This document shows positions 25,066-35,649 of a stretch of DNA of 64,000 bases, in pieces. The translations under genes and the position numbers were made by a program. The stretch's first letter is position 1. The number at the start of each line of letters is the position of its first letter. Source of the DNA: an uncultured Pseudoteredinibacter sp. (GTDB lineage: Bacteria; Pseudomonadota; Gammaproteobacteria; Pseudomonadales; Cellvibrionaceae); NCBI RefSeq assembly GCF_947500695.1, contig NZ_CANMSS010000004.1, positions 186,001-250,000 on the forward strand, in the 5' to 3' direction. The notes beneath the pieces were generated by a model, which did no database searches, was not told where the DNA came from, and was given only the letters and a program-made list of their open reading frames with translations.

Positions 25066-27483
25066 ATGGAACAGAGCAGTGAAGTAAGCACCAATTCTCT
25101 AGAGTTGCCACTATTACCCCTACGTGACGTGGTGGTTTATCCCCATATGGTCGTGCCGCTATTTGTTGGCCGCGAGAAGTCTATAGAAGCTCTTGAAGTT
25201 GCTATGGCGGCGGACAAGCAAGTAATGCTTGTTGCTCAAAAGGATGCTGGCGAGGATGACCCCAATATCGAGGGCATATACGAAGTCGGCACGATTGCCT
25301 CTGTATTGCAGTTACTGAAGCTACCTGATGGCACTGTAAAGGTGTTGGTAGAGGGCTCTAATCGAGCATCAATCAAGGCCATGCGCGAGGAAGACAATCA
25401 TTACTTGGTTGAAGTTGATGCGCTTGAAGTAGACGAAATCGAAGAACGTTCTGCAGATGTGCTTATCCGGACCGCAATGGCTCAGTTCGAGCAGTACGTC
25501 AATATGAACAAAAAAATACCAGCGGAGGTAGTTACCTCACTGTCTGGTATTGACGAGCCTGGTCGATTTGCTGATACCATCGCGGCACATATGACTTTGG
25601 AGTTGCCTCAGAAGCAAGAGATTCTTGAGATCGCCGATATTCAAGTTCGTATCGAGCATTTGCTGGCTCTAATGGAAGCCGAATCCGATCTTTTCCAAGT
25701 GGAAAAACGTATCCGTGGCCGTGTTAAAAAGCAGATGGAAAAAAGCCAGCGTGAGTACTATTTGAATGAGCAGATGAAAGCCATTCAAAAAGAACTGGGC
25801 GATATGGGCGACGAGCCTAATGAGGCCGAAGAGTTAGAGGAAAAAATCAGCGAAAGTGGCATGAGTAAGGAAGCTGAGCAGAAAGCCATGTCTGAGCTTT
25901 CAAAGCTTAAGTTGATGTCTCCTATGTCGGCCGAAGCTTCTGTTGTGCGCTCTTATCTAGACTGGATCGTGAACCTACCTTGGAAAAAACGCAGTAAGGT
26001 ACGCCATGATTTGGTACGCGCTGAAAAAATCCTCAATGATGATCACTATGGCTTAGAAGAAGTTAAAGATAGGATTCTTGAATACTTGGCGGTTCAAAAA
26101 CGCGTCAAGAAAATCAAGGGCCCGGTGCTTTGTTTAGTTGGGCCGCCAGGGGTTGGTAAAACCTCTTTGGGCGAGTCAATTGCGCGTGCAACCAATCGTG
26201 AGTATGTAAGAATGGCTCTTGGTGGTGTGCGTGACGAAGCCGAAATTCGTGGTCATCGTCGAACCTATATTGGCTCTTTGCCTGGTAAGCTTATTCAGAA
26301 AATATCCAAAGCGGGCGTTAAAAACCCTCTATTTTTATTGGATGAAATCGACAAAATGGGTATGGATCATCGCGGTGATCCGGCTTCAGCATTACTCGAG
26401 GTTTTAGATCCTGAGCAAAACAAAGCATTTAATGATCACTATCTTGAGGTAGATTACGATCTTTCTGATGTGATGTTTGTTTGTACCTCAAACTCGATGA
26501 ATATTCCTGGCCCGTTGCTTGATCGAATGGAAGTTATTCGTCTACCGGGTTATACCGAAGATGAAAAAGTAAATATTGCTGAGCGCTATTTGATTCCAAA
26601 GCAAATGAAAGCCAATGGCTTAAAAGATACGGAAATTAAAGTAAGCTCTGATGCCGTGCGTGATGTTATTCGTTACTACACCCGAGAGGCTGGAGTGCGT
26701 GGTTTAGATCGTGAGGTTGCCAAATTTTGCCGTAAAGTGGTTAAAGAAATCGTTAAAGCCGAAGTAAAAGGTTCGGTAACTGTTGATGCGGATAAGCTAG
26801 AGCATTATCTAGGTGTACGCAGCTTTGATTTCGGCGTTGCTGATGAGCAGAATCAGGTGGGTCAGGTTACCGGCTTGGCATGGACCCAGGTTGGTGGTGA
26901 ACTATTAACCATTGAGGCTTCTACCGTGCCGGGTAAAGGGCGTATGGTTAAGACCGGCTCGCTTGGCGATGTTATGCAGGAATCCATTCAGGCGGCGACT
27001 ACGGTCGTTCGTGCTCGAAGCCAGAACTTAGGTATTGTGCCAGATTTCCATGAGACCTCGGATATTCACATCCACGTTCCTGAAGGTGCTACTCCTAAGG
27101 ATGGTCCTAGCGCCGGTATTGCCATGGCGACCGCACTGGTCTCGGTGTACACCAATATCCCCGTTAAAGCCGATGTGGCCATGACGGGTGAAATTACCTT
27201 GCGTGGTGAGGTGTTGCGTATCGGAGGTTTGAAGGAGAAGCTACTGGCTGCTCACCGGGGTGGCATTAAAACAGTGGTTATTCCTGCGGGTAATGAGCGG
27301 GATTTGAAGGAAATTCCTGACAATATTAAAGCTGATTTAGACATCATTCCTGTTAAGTGGATTGATGAGGTGCTTAAAGTGGCTTTGCAGGATGTGCCTA
27401 AGCCATACAGTGATGAGGAATACGCAAAATTGCGCGAAAAGCTCGACACTGGCGTAAAGCAAGAGTCAGCGAAAACCCATTAA
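25066..27483 (+). CDS. lon: ATP-dependent protease Lon
   Basis: Lon degrades misfolded proteins and specific regulators in the cytosol. The 805 residues comprise the N-terminal substrate-binding domain (about 10-205, [23 protein letters not shown]), a coiled-coil region, the AAA+ module with Walker [10 protein letters not shown] (about 360), and the C-terminal Ser-Lys protease with Ser682 in [10 protein letters not shown] and Lys725 in the GLKEK motif. It has its own 239-base upstream region with a possible heat-shock promoter, after the clpX terminator. The length is slightly above the 784 of E. coli. Confidence 0.98.
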   Translation: MEQSSEVSTNSLELPLLPLRDVVVYPHMVVPLFVGREKSIEALEVAMAADKQVMLVAQKDAGEDDPNIEGIYEVGTIASVLQLLKLPDGTVKVLVEGSNRASIKAMREEDNHYLVEVDALEVDEIEERSADVLIRTAMAQFEQYVNMNKKIPAEVVTSLSGIDEPGRFADTIAAHMTLELPQKQEILEIADIQVRIEHLLALMEAESDLFQVEKRIRGRVKKQMEKSQREYYLNEQMKAIQKELGDMGDEPNEAEELEEKISESGMSKEAEQKAMSELSKLKLMSPMSAEASVVRSYLDWIVNLPWKKRSKVRHDLVRAEKILNDDHYGLEEVKDRILEYLAVQKRVKKIKGPVLCLVGPPGVGKTSLGESIARATNREYVRMALGGVRDEAEIRGHRRTYIGSLPGKLIQKISKAGVKNPLFLLDEIDKMGMDHRGDPASALLEVLDPEQNKAFNDHYLEVDYDLSDVMFVCTSNSMNIPGPLLDRMEVIRLPGYTEDEKVNIAERYLIPKQMKANGLKDTEIKVSSDAVRDVIRYYTREAGVRGLDREVAKFCRKVVKEIVKAEVKGSVTVDADKLEHYLGVRSFDFGVADEQNQVGQVTGLAWTQVGGELLTIEASTVPGKGRMVKTGSLGDVMQESIQAATTVVRARSQNLGIVPDFHETSDIHIHVPEGATPKDGPSAGIAMATALVSVYTNIPVKADVAMTGEITLRGEVLRIGGLKEKLLAAHRGGIKTVVIPAGNERDLKEIPDNIKADLDIIPVKWIDEVLKVALQDVPKPYSDEEYAKLREKLDTGVKQESAKTH

Positions 27484-27648
27484 TAGCTGGGTAAATATTG
27501 AGCGATTAAAGGTTGTGCGATAGCGCTTTGCCGTTCACCGCTGGTTCAGCTTGAATGGCAAAGTTCTTGGATTTACTGAGGAATACCGCGCATTCTGTAG
27601 TAATTTGGTTATAAATTGCGCGGCTTTGCAAATTTAATAAACCTGTCC

Positions 27649-27678
27649 TTGACCCGTCCGACGGGGCTTTGGTATAAA
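27649..27678 (+). promoter_or_regulatory. hupB promoter
   Basis: TTGACC and TATAAA are separated by 18 bases. The remainder of the 316-base lon-hupB gap shows no gene; I see only this promoter and a G/T-rich leader. Confidence 0.7.
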
Positions 27679-27799
27679 TCGCTATTCGTTTGCCCCATGC
27701 GGGCTGCTGATAAAAGTAAAGAGATTCTACGACAGGATTCTGAAGGATGATTAGCGTTCTTTGGGTCCTTACAGACCGAGTAACGTAAGAGGGGTTATT

Positions 27800-28072
27800 G
27801 TGAACAAATCTGAATTAATCGAAGCCATCGCTGCATCTGCGGACATTCCTAAAGCTGCTGCGGGCCGCGCATTGGATGCAATGGTAGATTCTGTAACTGG
27901 TGCTTTGAAAGAAGGTGACCAGGTAGTACTAGTTGGTTTCGGTACTTTCGCTGTTAAAGATCGCGCTGCGCGTACAGGTCGTAACCCACAAACTGGTGAG
28001 CCGATCGAGATTGCAGCCGCTAAAATCCCAAGCTTCAAAGCGGGTAAGGCTCTGAAAGACGCCGTTAACTAA
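27800..28072 (+). CDS. hupB: DNA-binding protein HU-beta
   Basis: HU is a small nucleoid protein that binds and bends DNA without sequence specificity. I place the start at the GTG at 27800, giving 90 residues beginning [11 protein letters not shown], identical in length to E. coli HU. The beta-arm signature [22 protein letters not shown] (about 46-67) is present. Upstream in-frame codons would add 13 residues with no family counterpart. GAGGGG lies upstream of the GTG. The lon-hupB-ppiD order is the same as in E. coli. Confidence 0.96.
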   Translation: MNKSELIEAIAASADIPKAAAGRALDAMVDSVTGALKEGDQVVLVGFGTFAVKDRAARTGRNPQTGEPIEIAAAKIPSFKAGKALKDAVN

Positions 28073-28150
28073 GACTGGTGTTTTTCGATAAATCTACACT
28101 GCAGTGCATTTGTTTAAAATTCAATTCAGCAGTTAGATTTGTTTAGCGAG

Positions 28151-28178
28151 AAGGCGTGCTTAAAGAGCGCGCCTTTTC
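28151..28178 (+). terminator. hupB terminator
   Basis: AAGGCGTGC pairs with GCGCGCCTT (one G-T pair), followed by TTCTCTTT. Confidence 0.7.
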
Positions 28179-28248
28179 TCTTTGTATTACCACTATCAAA
28201 TTGGCCACCACGATAGGTGAGCTCTAAGAAAGAATAAGCAGGCTGACC

Positions 28249-30126
28249 ATGATTCAGAGTTTTCGTAACAAACTGCAAGGCATTTTTGCTGTTGTCCTTG
28301 TTGTGTTGATTTCAATTCCATTTGTCTTGTTTGGTGTTGATTCACTATTTACGTCGGACTCCAATCAAGGTGAGGCGGCTCAGGTTGATGGCGAAGCAAT
28401 CACCGAAGTAGAGCTAAACCGTGGTATCGCGATGCAGAAGCAGCAAATGATCAACCGCTTTGGTGACCAGCTGCCTGCTGAATTTTTGACCGACGATCGT
28501 TGGAGAGCGCCGGTATTGGAGCAGTTGATAGATCAGAAGCTTCAGATTATTGCTGCAAAAGATAGTGGTGTAGCGGTCTCCGATGCTCGTATAGATCAAA
28601 TGCTGCTAGCTGAAGAAGCCTTTAAAATTGACGGTAAGTTTTCACCGCAGCTATATCGACAGCGCTTGGCTAGTTTGGGTTATACCCCTACAAGCTACAA
28701 GACCATTTTGAAAGATGAGCTGGTTGCCGTACAGATGCGTCAAGGCATTGGTCTGACGGCTTTTGCAACCGACTCTGAGCTGACCAGTAGCTTAGTTCGT
28801 GCTGGTCAAACTCGAGATTTTTATTTTGCCACGCTTCCTAAGGCGAGCTTTGCCGAAGGTGCTGAGCCTGATCAAGCGGCCGTTGAGGCGGAATACAACG
28901 ACAACTCAGCCCAATACATGGGGCCGGAGCAAGTCATTACTCAGCTAGTGGCGCTTGATGTTAACGAGCTTGCTAAGAATATCGAAATCAGTGAAGAAGA
29001 AGTTCGTGCTCAGCACGAGCAGGAAATCTCTGTTTTTGAAGGATCTGAGCGTCGTCGAGCAGCCCACATCTTAGTTGAAGATTTGGGTGATGGTATTGAT
29101 CAAGCTAAGGTCGACGAGATCGCTGCTAAGTTGGCTGCAGGTGAAGCTTTTGAAGCCGTAGCAGAAGCTATGAGCGACGATATCTTAAGTGCAGAGCAGG
29201 GTGGCGATCTAGGCTTTACCGATGGTGCTACCTTCCCTGAGGCTTTTGAGGAAGCTTTGGCCAGCATGGCAGAGGGCGAAGTGTCCGCAGCTGTTACCAC
29301 CGAAGCCGGCGTTCACTTTATCAAGCTTCTTGAAATTGATGCGCCACAGCCACCAAGCTTTGACTCGGTTAAAGATGAGATTCACGAGCGCTTGGTTCAG
29401 GATAAGGCTCTAGCTGAGTTCGAAGAGCTTACTCTGTCTTTTGAAGAGTTGGCTTACAATGCCGAGGACCTTAGTGAAGTGGCTGATGAGCTGGGCTTAG
29501 AGCTGCAAACTAGTGATTGGTTAAGCCGATCAGGTGCGGCAGGCTTATTGGGTAATCCAAAAGTTCTTGAGGCTGTATTCTCTGAGCAGGTTATGAAAGA
29601 TCGCCAGGCGAGTGATCCAATTGAGGTCTCCGAGAATCAATTGGCGGTCGTGAAAGTCACTGACTATAAAGCACCAGCAGTTAAGCCATTGGCTGATGTT
29701 GAAGCTGAAATTAAGCTTAAGCTCACCAATGCGACTATTATCGCGCGCCAGCAAGAGGCAGCTGGAAGCCTGCAGGCAGAAGTTTCTGCTGGTACTGATT
29801 TAGAGGCAGCGGCAAAAGCTAAGGGTTATGACTGGAATGTTGTGATTGCTTCTCGCAAGGATAACTTCCAGGTAGAGCAGCAGTTATTGAAATCTGTATT
29901 TGCTATTAAACCAACAAGTTACCCAGCTTTTGAGCAGCTTTCTTTGGTCAATGGTGATATGCAGCTGATACAACTAAACGGTGTTACTGAGTTGGCCGCT
30001 AGCGAAGTAAAAGCCAGCGATAAAGAGCAGCTATCTGCTCAAATTGAGCAGGCCGAAGCGGCGCGAGATTTTGCTTCATTTCAAGATCAGCTAAAAGCTG
30101 ACGCGAAAATAGAAATCTTCAACTAA
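28249..30126 (+). CDS. ppiD: Peptidyl-prolyl isomerase PpiD
   Basis: PpiD is an inner-membrane-anchored periplasmic chaperone near the Sec translocon. The 625-residue protein has a short cytosolic start, one transmembrane helix (about residues 13-33, GIFAVVLVVLISIPFVLFGV), a SurA-like chaperone domain (about 40-230) and a parvulin domain (about 265-365, RRAAHILVEDL...LGFTDGATFPEAFEEAL...GVHFIKLLEI). A long C-terminal helical region follows. E. coli PpiD is 623 residues. It closes the quality-control block and is followed by a perfect terminator. Confidence 0.96.
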   Translation: MIQSFRNKLQGIFAVVLVVLISIPFVLFGVDSLFTSDSNQGEAAQVDGEAITEVELNRGIAMQKQQMINRFGDQLPAEFLTDDRWRAPVLEQLIDQKLQIIAAKDSGVAVSDARIDQMLLAEEAFKIDGKFSPQLYRQRLASLGYTPTSYKTILKDELVAVQMRQGIGLTAFATDSELTSSLVRAGQTRDFYFATLPKASFAEGAEPDQAAVEAEYNDNSAQYMGPEQVITQLVALDVNELAKNIEISEEEVRAQHEQEISVFEGSERRRAAHILVEDLGDGIDQAKVDEIAAKLAAGEAFEAVAEAMSDDILSAEQGGDLGFTDGATFPEAFEEALASMAEGEVSAAVTTEAGVHFIKLLEIDAPQPPSFDSVKDEIHERLVQDKALAEFEELTLSFEELAYNAEDLSEVADELGLELQTSDWLSRSGAAGLLGNPKVLEAVFSEQVMKDRQASDPIEVSENQLAVVKVTDYKAPAVKPLADVEAEIKLKLTNATIIARQQEAAGSLQAEVSAGTDLEAAAKAKGYDWNVVIASRKDNFQVEQQLLKSVFAIKPTSYPAFEQLSLVNGDMQLIQLNGVTELAASEVKASDKEQLSAQIEQAEAARDFASFQDQLKADAKIEIFN

Positions 30127-30127
30127 T

Positions 30128-30156
30128 AAAAAAGGCCAGCTTAGCTGGCCTTTTTT
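30128..30156. terminator. ppiD terminator
   Basis: GGCCAGC and GCTGGCC pair around TTA with A6 before and T6 after. It probably also ends the convergent small gene. Confidence 0.93.
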
Positions 30157-30170
30157 ATAGCGCTGATGCA

Positions 30171-30467
30171 TTAACTGCCTTGGCGCTCCTTATACTGGCG
30201 AATAATCTGGTTAAAGTTATTTGCCAAGCTTTGCATCTTATCGACCATGGCATTGTGCTGGCGTGTATTTAAACGCTTGCAGTTTAGGTAATGATCGACG
30301 TCAGCCATATATTGCTTAACTTCTTTCTTAGCCTTTACCATTTCAGGGGTAACCGCCGTTTCCGGGTTCGGTAACTGAGGTTGATTAGGTTCCGAGCAGG
30401 CGCTCCAACCAGGCTGAGAAATCATAATAAGTGTGCTAAAGGCAATTGCAGTTGTAATCTTTTTCAT
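30171..30467 (-). CDS. Small exported protein of unknown function
   Basis: The 98-residue product has a clear signal peptide (MKKITTAIAFSTLIMISQPGWSA, cleavage about residue 23). A Pro-rich start to the mature chain follows, then helices carrying two Cys in total (ACSEPNQ and YLNCKR) that could form a disulfide. It is predicted to be periplasmic. I recognise no family. It is convergent with ppiD, with a shared terminator, and has about 200 bases of upstream sequence without other features. Confidence 0.65.
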   Translation of the reverse strand: MKKITTAIAFSTLIMISQPGWSACSEPNQPQLPNPETAVTPEMVKAKKEVKQYMADVDHYLNCKRLNTRQHNAMVDKMQSLANNFNQIIRQYKERQGS

Positions 30468-30666
30468 AACGGGCCTCGTTTAATGCTCTCCTGTTGTGTC
30501 ACATGGCATCCTTGCAGCAGCGATGTTGTTCCACAAATCTTTGCTTAATCAAAAAATAGCAGCTATGGAGCGCTTAGCCAGTTTGACTATGCAGCTATTG
30601 ACGAGCGGTAATATTGAGAAGTCAATAACGTGATTTCTGCGTCAAATCTGACTGGAATGCGACGGG

Positions 30667-31110
30667 CTAGCGTTTTAGGCGGGTGTTTTTGATGAAGAGA
30701 CGGTATTTTGGCGCCAGCTTTTGGGTTTGTTTTGGGTCTAATTCTTCGGCTTTTTGAAAGTGTTTGGCAGCACTATTTTTATCCGCCGTTTCATAATAAG
30801 CCTGTGCAAGTCTGGTGTGAATAAAAGCCAGCTGGCCGCCTGGGCAATGCAGTGCTGAATTCAAAGCTTCAATGCTTTGCTTAAAGTTGCCAATTTTATA
30901 GTAGCTGTCGCCAATCGCGGTTAGCACCCAGGCGGCTTGTTGATACTGTGACTGGGGCTTTGGCAATATCAGCCAAGCCTGATAAAAAACCCGCAGAGCC
31001 GCTTCGAAAGACTGCTGGTCATAGAGCTGATAACCCTGGTTGCACAGTTCTTCAATTTGCTGGGCTGATTCGGCGCTTAAGCTCATAGATGTGTTTCTAT
31101 CGTTTGTCAT
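30667..31110 (-). CDS. Tetratricopeptide-repeat protein
   Basis: The protein contains about three TPR units: YQLYDQQSFEAALRVFYQAWLILP, AAWVLTAIGDSYYKIGNFKQSIEALNSALHC and AFIHTRLAQAYYETADKNSAAKHFQKAEEL. It is a likely cytosolic adaptor. I take ATG at 31110 (147 residues); a GTG at 31143 and another ATG at 31086 are alternatives, and none has a strong ribosome site. A single-gene unit with no informative neighbour; the partner is unknown. Confidence 0.75.
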   Translation of the reverse strand: MTNDRNTSMSLSAESAQQIEELCNQGYQLYDQQSFEAALRVFYQAWLILPKPQSQYQQAAWVLTAIGDSYYKIGNFKQSIEALNSALHCPGGQLAFIHTRLAQAYYETADKNSAAKHFQKAEELDPKQTQKLAPKYRLFIKNTRLKR

Positions 31111-31328
31111 AGTGTTGCAATTGGGTTTTATGCTTTGGTGCACAATACAAGCCTATTGTATTGGCTTTGCTGCTACATGCAAAGCAAGCTGAGTTATACT
31201 AGGGCCAATTTTCTCAAACTGACTGTTGCCGCCCAAAGATAGCTGACAGTCAGGGGTATGGACTTAATAAAACAGCCTGCAATAGAGTCGACAGCTCTCA
31301 AGGCTTTTGCTGTTTAAATAGGATAAAA

Positions 31329-32930
31329 ATGAAGTTACTTCCATTGAGTATTCTAGGTTGGCCTAGCCATCTGGTTTTTTTTGCGGCAGCCGTTTTCTTG
31401 CTGTTATTGCTGCTATGGCGTATTTGGCGATACCGTAAAAACCAGCGAATTGATACCGTGGCGCGCATGGAGCAGCAACAGCAATTTGAATTGCTCCGTG
31501 AGCAGGATCTTGCAAAGCTTGACGCTTTGCAATTGCAACTTATGGAACTGGGAAAAGAATCTGAGCTGATATTGCAAGAGCGTCAAGACCTTGCCGCAGA
31601 AAAGCACCAGTTACAACTTCAGAATGTCCAGCAGCAGCAAAAGCTTGAAATGTTAGAGCAGCAGCTAGCAACCTTGCCCGAAAAAGAACAGCAGTTGGTT
31701 CGGCTGCAAGCCAGTTTATCCAGCACGGAAACTAAGCTGCAGGAACAAAAAGAACATCATCAATCGCAAATGGCCTTTGTGGAGCAAAGTCGTCAACAGA
31801 TGATGACTCAGTTTGAGGCGCTTTCTGCGAAAATCTATGAACAACAAGCCAAGAAGTTCAATACGGACAGTCAACAATCCCTGGGCCTGCTTCTAAACCC
31901 GCTAAAAACCCAATTGGGAGAATTTAAGGCTAAGGTGGAAGCGAGCCACGAAAAAGAGAGTGCAGAACGCCATATGTTGGCGGGTAAAATTTCTGAGCTT
32001 CAAAAGCAGACTCAGCAAATTGGCAATGATGCTATTAACTTGGCTAAGGCCTTAAAGGGCGAATCTAAGACTCAAGGTAACTGGGGTGAGTTGGTACTAG
32101 AGCGCTTACTAGAGGAATCAGGTTTACAGCGCGGGCGTGAATACGAAACTCAGTTATCACTACAGACCGAAGAGGGCGATCGCCGCTACCCCGATGTGCT
32201 CATTAGATTGCCGCAAGAGAAAGATATTGTTATCGATTCTAAAGTATCCTTGCTCGATTATGAGGCTTACTGCTCTAGCGATGATGAACAAGAAAAAGCT
32301 CTATTTTTGAAAAAGCATGTGCAGTCCATTCGTAACCATGTATCTGGGCTGAGTTTGAAGGAGTATGAAAAGCTAGAAGGGATTAGAAGTCTCGATTTTG
32401 TGTTCTTATTTGTGCCTGTAGAGGCAGCATTTATGGCTGCCCTGCAGGCCGATAATCGACTCTTTCAAGATGCCTATAACAAGCACATTGTTTTGGTAAG
32501 CCCGACCACACTGCTAGCATCGCTTCGTACGGTGGAGAATTTGTGGCGCCATGAGAAGCAGCATAAGAACGCCCAAAAAATTGCGGATCAAGCCGGTGCC
32601 CTGCATGATCAATTTATGATGATGCTGCAATCTTTAGATGACTTGGGTAAGCAACTAGATAAAACTCATGGTGCCTATGAAACTACGCGTAAGCGCCTAT
32701 TCAGTGGGCGTGGAAATTTGGTAAAACGAACTTTGGATATCCAAAAGCTGGGTGCCAAAACAAAGAAGACACTTCCCGATAGCTATATGGATGAGCTGGA
32801 ATCCAGTGAAGCGGAAAAAGATGAAACGGTTGTCCGGATAGAGGCTGCTCCATGTGGTAACTCTGAAGAGGCTAGCTCCGAAGTAAATAGCTCTACCGAT
32901 ATTAGCTCTAGCAGTGAGAAATCCCGCTAA
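31329..32930 (+). CDS. rmuC: DNA recombination protein RmuC
   Basis: RmuC family proteins limit inversions at short inverted repeats and contain a nuclease-like fold. The 533-residue protein has an N-terminal transmembrane helix (about 14-33), a long Gln/Glu-rich coiled coil (about 45-215) and the conserved RmuC domain (about 225-450), with SKTQGNWGELVLERLLEESGL, YPDVLIRLPQEKDIVIDSKVSLLDYEAY and VSPTTLLASLRTV. The C-terminal tail is acidic and Ser-rich. ATAGGA precedes the ATG. The AEC transporter gene starts 12 bases later. Confidence 0.94.
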   Translation: MKLLPLSILGWPSHLVFFAAAVFLLLLLLWRIWRYRKNQRIDTVARMEQQQQFELLREQDLAKLDALQLQLMELGKESELILQERQDLAAEKHQLQLQNVQQQQKLEMLEQQLATLPEKEQQLVRLQASLSSTETKLQEQKEHHQSQMAFVEQSRQQMMTQFEALSAKIYEQQAKKFNTDSQQSLGLLLNPLKTQLGEFKAKVEASHEKESAERHMLAGKISELQKQTQQIGNDAINLAKALKGESKTQGNWGELVLERLLEESGLQRGREYETQLSLQTEEGDRRYPDVLIRLPQEKDIVIDSKVSLLDYEAYCSSDDEQEKALFLKKHVQSIRNHVSGLSLKEYEKLEGIRSLDFVFLFVPVEAAFMAALQADNRLFQDAYNKHIVLVSPTTLLASLRTVENLWRHEKQHKNAQKIADQAGALHDQFMMMLQSLDDLGKQLDKTHGAYETTRKRLFSGRGNLVKRTLDIQKLGAKTKKTLPDSYMDELESSEAEKDETVVRIEAAPCGNSEEASSEVNSSTDISSSSEKSR

Positions 32931-32942
32931 GATAGCAATCGA

Positions 32943-33896
32943 ATGTTAGAAGCCTTCAGTTTAGCGCTCTCTGTTACGGCACCGGTATTTATTCTTGTGC
33001 TGCTTGGTACGGTGCTTAAGTACTTTAATTACCTCGATGATGTCTTTGTCGCAAAGGCATCTGAGCTGATATTTTATTTATTTTTGCCCTGTCTTTTTTT
33101 CTTCACTCTGCTCGACACTGATCTGTCCACTTTTTTGTCACCAAGCCTAAGTTTGGTTCTGGTGTTGTTTACCATAGCGTTTTATCTGTTTCTTGAATTA
33201 CTCGTTAAGTTTATCCCTTCACTTAAGTCTGTCGCAGGCGAGTTTTGTCAGTCCAGCTTTCGCAGTAATCTAGCCTTTATAGGGTTGTCATTTTGCGCTG
33301 GAGCATATGGCGAAGAAGGCTTGGCTAGGGCAGCTGTCTTAGTCGCTTTCGTAACCGTGGTATACAATATACTGTCTGTGCTTACCCTTGAGAGGCATCT
33401 CAATAGCTCCAATAAAAGTTCATTCCTTTCTTTGGTTCAACGTATCGCTAAAAACCCACTTGTTGTGGCGATTGTACTAGGCGTCGCTTGCAACCCTTTG
33501 GCTGAGCTATTTCCCAAGCCTATAAAACAGAGTGGATCTTATCTGGCCCAGATAACTCTGCCTATGGCCTTAATGTGTATCGGAGCAAGTTTAAGCATCA
33601 AATCTATGACGGCAGGGCAGAGTAAAGTGATCGCCCTGGTGGTGTTTCTTAAATTGCTATTGATGCCTTTATTGGCCGTAGTGCTAGTGTGGTATTTAAA
33701 CTACAGTGCTATGGATATCGGAATTGTGTTTTTATTGTTATCGGCGCCTACCGCCAGTGCGAGTTTTGTAATGGTGGCAGCTATGGGCGGCGATGCCAGA
33801 TTAACCGCAAACTTTATCGCGGCCACAACCGTGGGCTCTTTGTTTACGGTGAGTTTGGGCTTTGCGGCGCTCAACTTAGTTGTGCCTGCCGGATGA
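32943..33896 (+). CDS. AEC family transporter
   Basis: The 317-residue integral membrane protein has about ten hydrophobic segments in two groups of five, the layout of the auxin efflux carrier/bile-acid-transporter superfamily. The segments QITLPMALMCIGASLSIKS and LLSAPTASASFVMVAAMGGDARLTANFIAATTVGSLFT are typical of bacterial AEC proteins. Members export or exchange small organic anions such as malate or malonate; the substrate here cannot be read. It is probably co-transcribed with rmuC. Confidence 0.88.
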   Translation: MLEAFSLALSVTAPVFILVLLGTVLKYFNYLDDVFVAKASELIFYLFLPCLFFFTLLDTDLSTFLSPSLSLVLVLFTIAFYLFLELLVKFIPSLKSVAGEFCQSSFRSNLAFIGLSFCAGAYGEEGLARAAVLVAFVTVVYNILSVLTLERHLNSSNKSSFLSLVQRIAKNPLVVAIVLGVACNPLAELFPKPIKQSGSYLAQITLPMALMCIGASLSIKSMTAGQSKVIALVVFLKLLLMPLLAVVLVWYLNYSAMDIGIVFLLLSAPTASASFVMVAAMGGDARLTANFIAATTVGSLFTVSLGFAALNLVVPAG

Positions 33897-33952
33897 ATTT
33901 ATGGCACAATTCGTCCATTATCTTTGAATTAATTTCTTAATACGGCTAATTG

Positions 33953-34414
33953 ATGTCTGTTTTATCTATCTTGTTTGTTCTTGCTGTACTCATCGTGATT
34001 GCCTTGGCAGCTTATGCTCTATATTTGCATCTGCAGTTGCGTAAACAGGAGCAGCGTCGAGAGATTCAACTGGAGGAGTTAAAGCAAGAGGCAGATAAGC
34101 AGCGTGATCGTATCAACAAGAGCATTCAAGTGATTGCTGCCGCCATGGGTGGGGATCAAATGACCTTGACTGAGGGCGCGATGAGGCTCTCTGTGTTGCT
34201 GCAAAGCTTAGGCTTAAGTGAGCAAGAACTTGAACCTTATTCTTCCTTGATTAAATTGGCCGAGGCAACGGCTCATATCCCGATTTTGGAAGATTGGAAA
34301 AAGCTTTCAACCAAGCAAAAACTGGCGTTTGATAAGCAAAGAGCTGAGCTTGAGGCCCAGTATGAGGACCTAGTGCTGGATTCTTCCAAGAAGCTGCTCA
34401 ATAAAACCTTTTAG
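33953..34414 (+). CDS. DUF2489 family membrane-anchored protein
   Basis: The 153-residue protein has one N-terminal transmembrane helix (about residues 3-25) followed by a charged coiled coil and a helical domain with the family-like INKSIQVIAAAMGGDQMTLTEGAMRLSVLLQSLGL and AHIPILEDWKKLSTKQK. I recall this as DUF2489, common beside trmA in gammaproteobacteria, and trmA is indeed the convergent neighbour. The role is unknown. ATG at 33953 is chosen over the TTG one codon upstream. Confidence 0.8.
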   Translation: MSVLSILFVLAVLIVIALAAYALYLHLQLRKQEQRREIQLEELKQEADKQRDRINKSIQVIAAAMGGDQMTLTEGAMRLSVLLQSLGLSEQELEPYSSLIKLAEATAHIPILEDWKKLSTKQKLAFDKQRAELEAQYEDLVLDSSKKLLNKTF

Positions 34415-34418
34415 GGTT

Positions 34419-35507
34419 TTACTTTTTCCGCAGCCAGACACCACATTCAATATGATGGGTGTAAGGAAACTGATCAAACAGAGCAAAGCGTTCAATGCTA
34501 TGGCTTGAACACAAGCCTTTAAGGTTTTCCGCTAAAGTATCAGGGTTGCATGAAATATAGAGAATATTATCAAAACCGGCGACCATCTTTTCAGTATCTT
34601 TATCTAAGCCTGCGCGAGGCGGATCGACTAAAACCGTACTTAGATCATAGCTGCTAAGGTCTATACCCTCTAAGCGGCGGAAGCTTCTTACACCCGACAT
34701 GGCTTCGCTGAACTCTTCTGCACTCATGCGGGCAATCTGAATATTATCGGTATTATTTAAACGCATATTTTCTTGTGCAGATTTTACCGAGGTCTTGGAA
34801 ATCTCAGTTGCCAGTACTTTATCGAAGCACTGAGCGAGGGGAATGGTGAAGTTACCATTACCGCAGTAAAGTTCGATCAAATGCCCTTGGCTATCTTTAC
34901 AGCAATCTATGGCCCACTCGATCATGGTTTCACAGATGCCTGCATTGGGCTGGGTAAAGGAGCTTTCTACTTGTTGGTAGCGAAACTCCCGATCATTGAT
35001 TTTAAGGGTTTCAAAAATATGATCGCGGCTAAGTATGATTTTCTGCTTTTTACTGCGCCCCAAAATGCTGCAGCCAAGTGCTTTTTCTAGCGCTTTGGCC
35101 TCGGCTTGCCACTGTTCATCGAGGGGTTTGTGATAAATGAGGGTGATTAGCCCGTCGCCTGCTTGGCTGCAGAGGAACTCAATTTGAAACAGCTTGCGCT
35201 TTAATAGCTCATTGGCATTTAGCTTAGGCAGCAGGGCGTCCATTAGCTCATTGATGTATTCAGAGGCGACAGGAAAGTTATCTATGATATAGGGCTTTTT
35301 GTATTCGCCCTGTGCATACATGGCGTAATGAAGTTGATCGCCCTCATGCCAAGCTTTAAATTCAGCTCGCTGGCGGTAGTGAGTTGGCTTAGAGGCAAAG
35401 ACCTCAAGCTTGGGGATGCCAAATTCCGTGAAGTCAGCTTCGACACGCTGTTGTTTCTCAAGCAACTGCTCTTGATAGCGCTCTGGGTGAACTTGATGAA
35501 CTGACAT
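34419..35507 (-). CDS. trmA: tRNA (uracil-5-)-methyltransferase
   Basis: TrmA methylates U54 to ribothymidine in the T-loop of tRNAs, using SAM. The 362-residue length matches E. coli (366). The SAM-binding strand LIELYCGNGNFTIPLA is at about 205-220. The acidic segment VLVDPPRAGLD follows, and the catalytic Cys sits in ILYISCNPDTLAENL near residue 325. The [4Fe-4S] cysteines of the RlmD relatives are absent, as expected for TrmA. It is convergent with the DUF2489 gene, four bases apart. Confidence 0.95.
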   Translation of the reverse strand: MSVHQVHPERYQEQLLEKQQRVEADFTEFGIPKLEVFASKPTHYRQRAEFKAWHEGDQLHYAMYAQGEYKKPYIIDNFPVASEYINELMDALLPKLNANELLKRKLFQIEFLCSQAGDGLITLIYHKPLDEQWQAEAKALEKALGCSILGRSKKQKIILSRDHIFETLKINDREFRYQQVESSFTQPNAGICETMIEWAIDCCKDSQGHLIELYCGNGNFTIPLAQCFDKVLATEISKTSVKSAQENMRLNNTDNIQIARMSAEEFSEAMSGVRSFRRLEGIDLSSYDLSTVLVDPPRAGLDKDTEKMVAGFDNILYISCNPDTLAENLKGLCSSHSIERFALFDQFPYTHHIECGVWLRKK

Positions 35508-35649
35508 GCTTAAATCTCGCTTGGCTTGACTGTTCAGCCGCCTTTTGTCTATGCCGCTGAATGAATCTTAGAAAAAGGCGGGATTATACATATCTATATA
35601 GACGCTGTCTTAACCCCTGTATTCACGCTGGCTTGAATGCTGTTAGGGC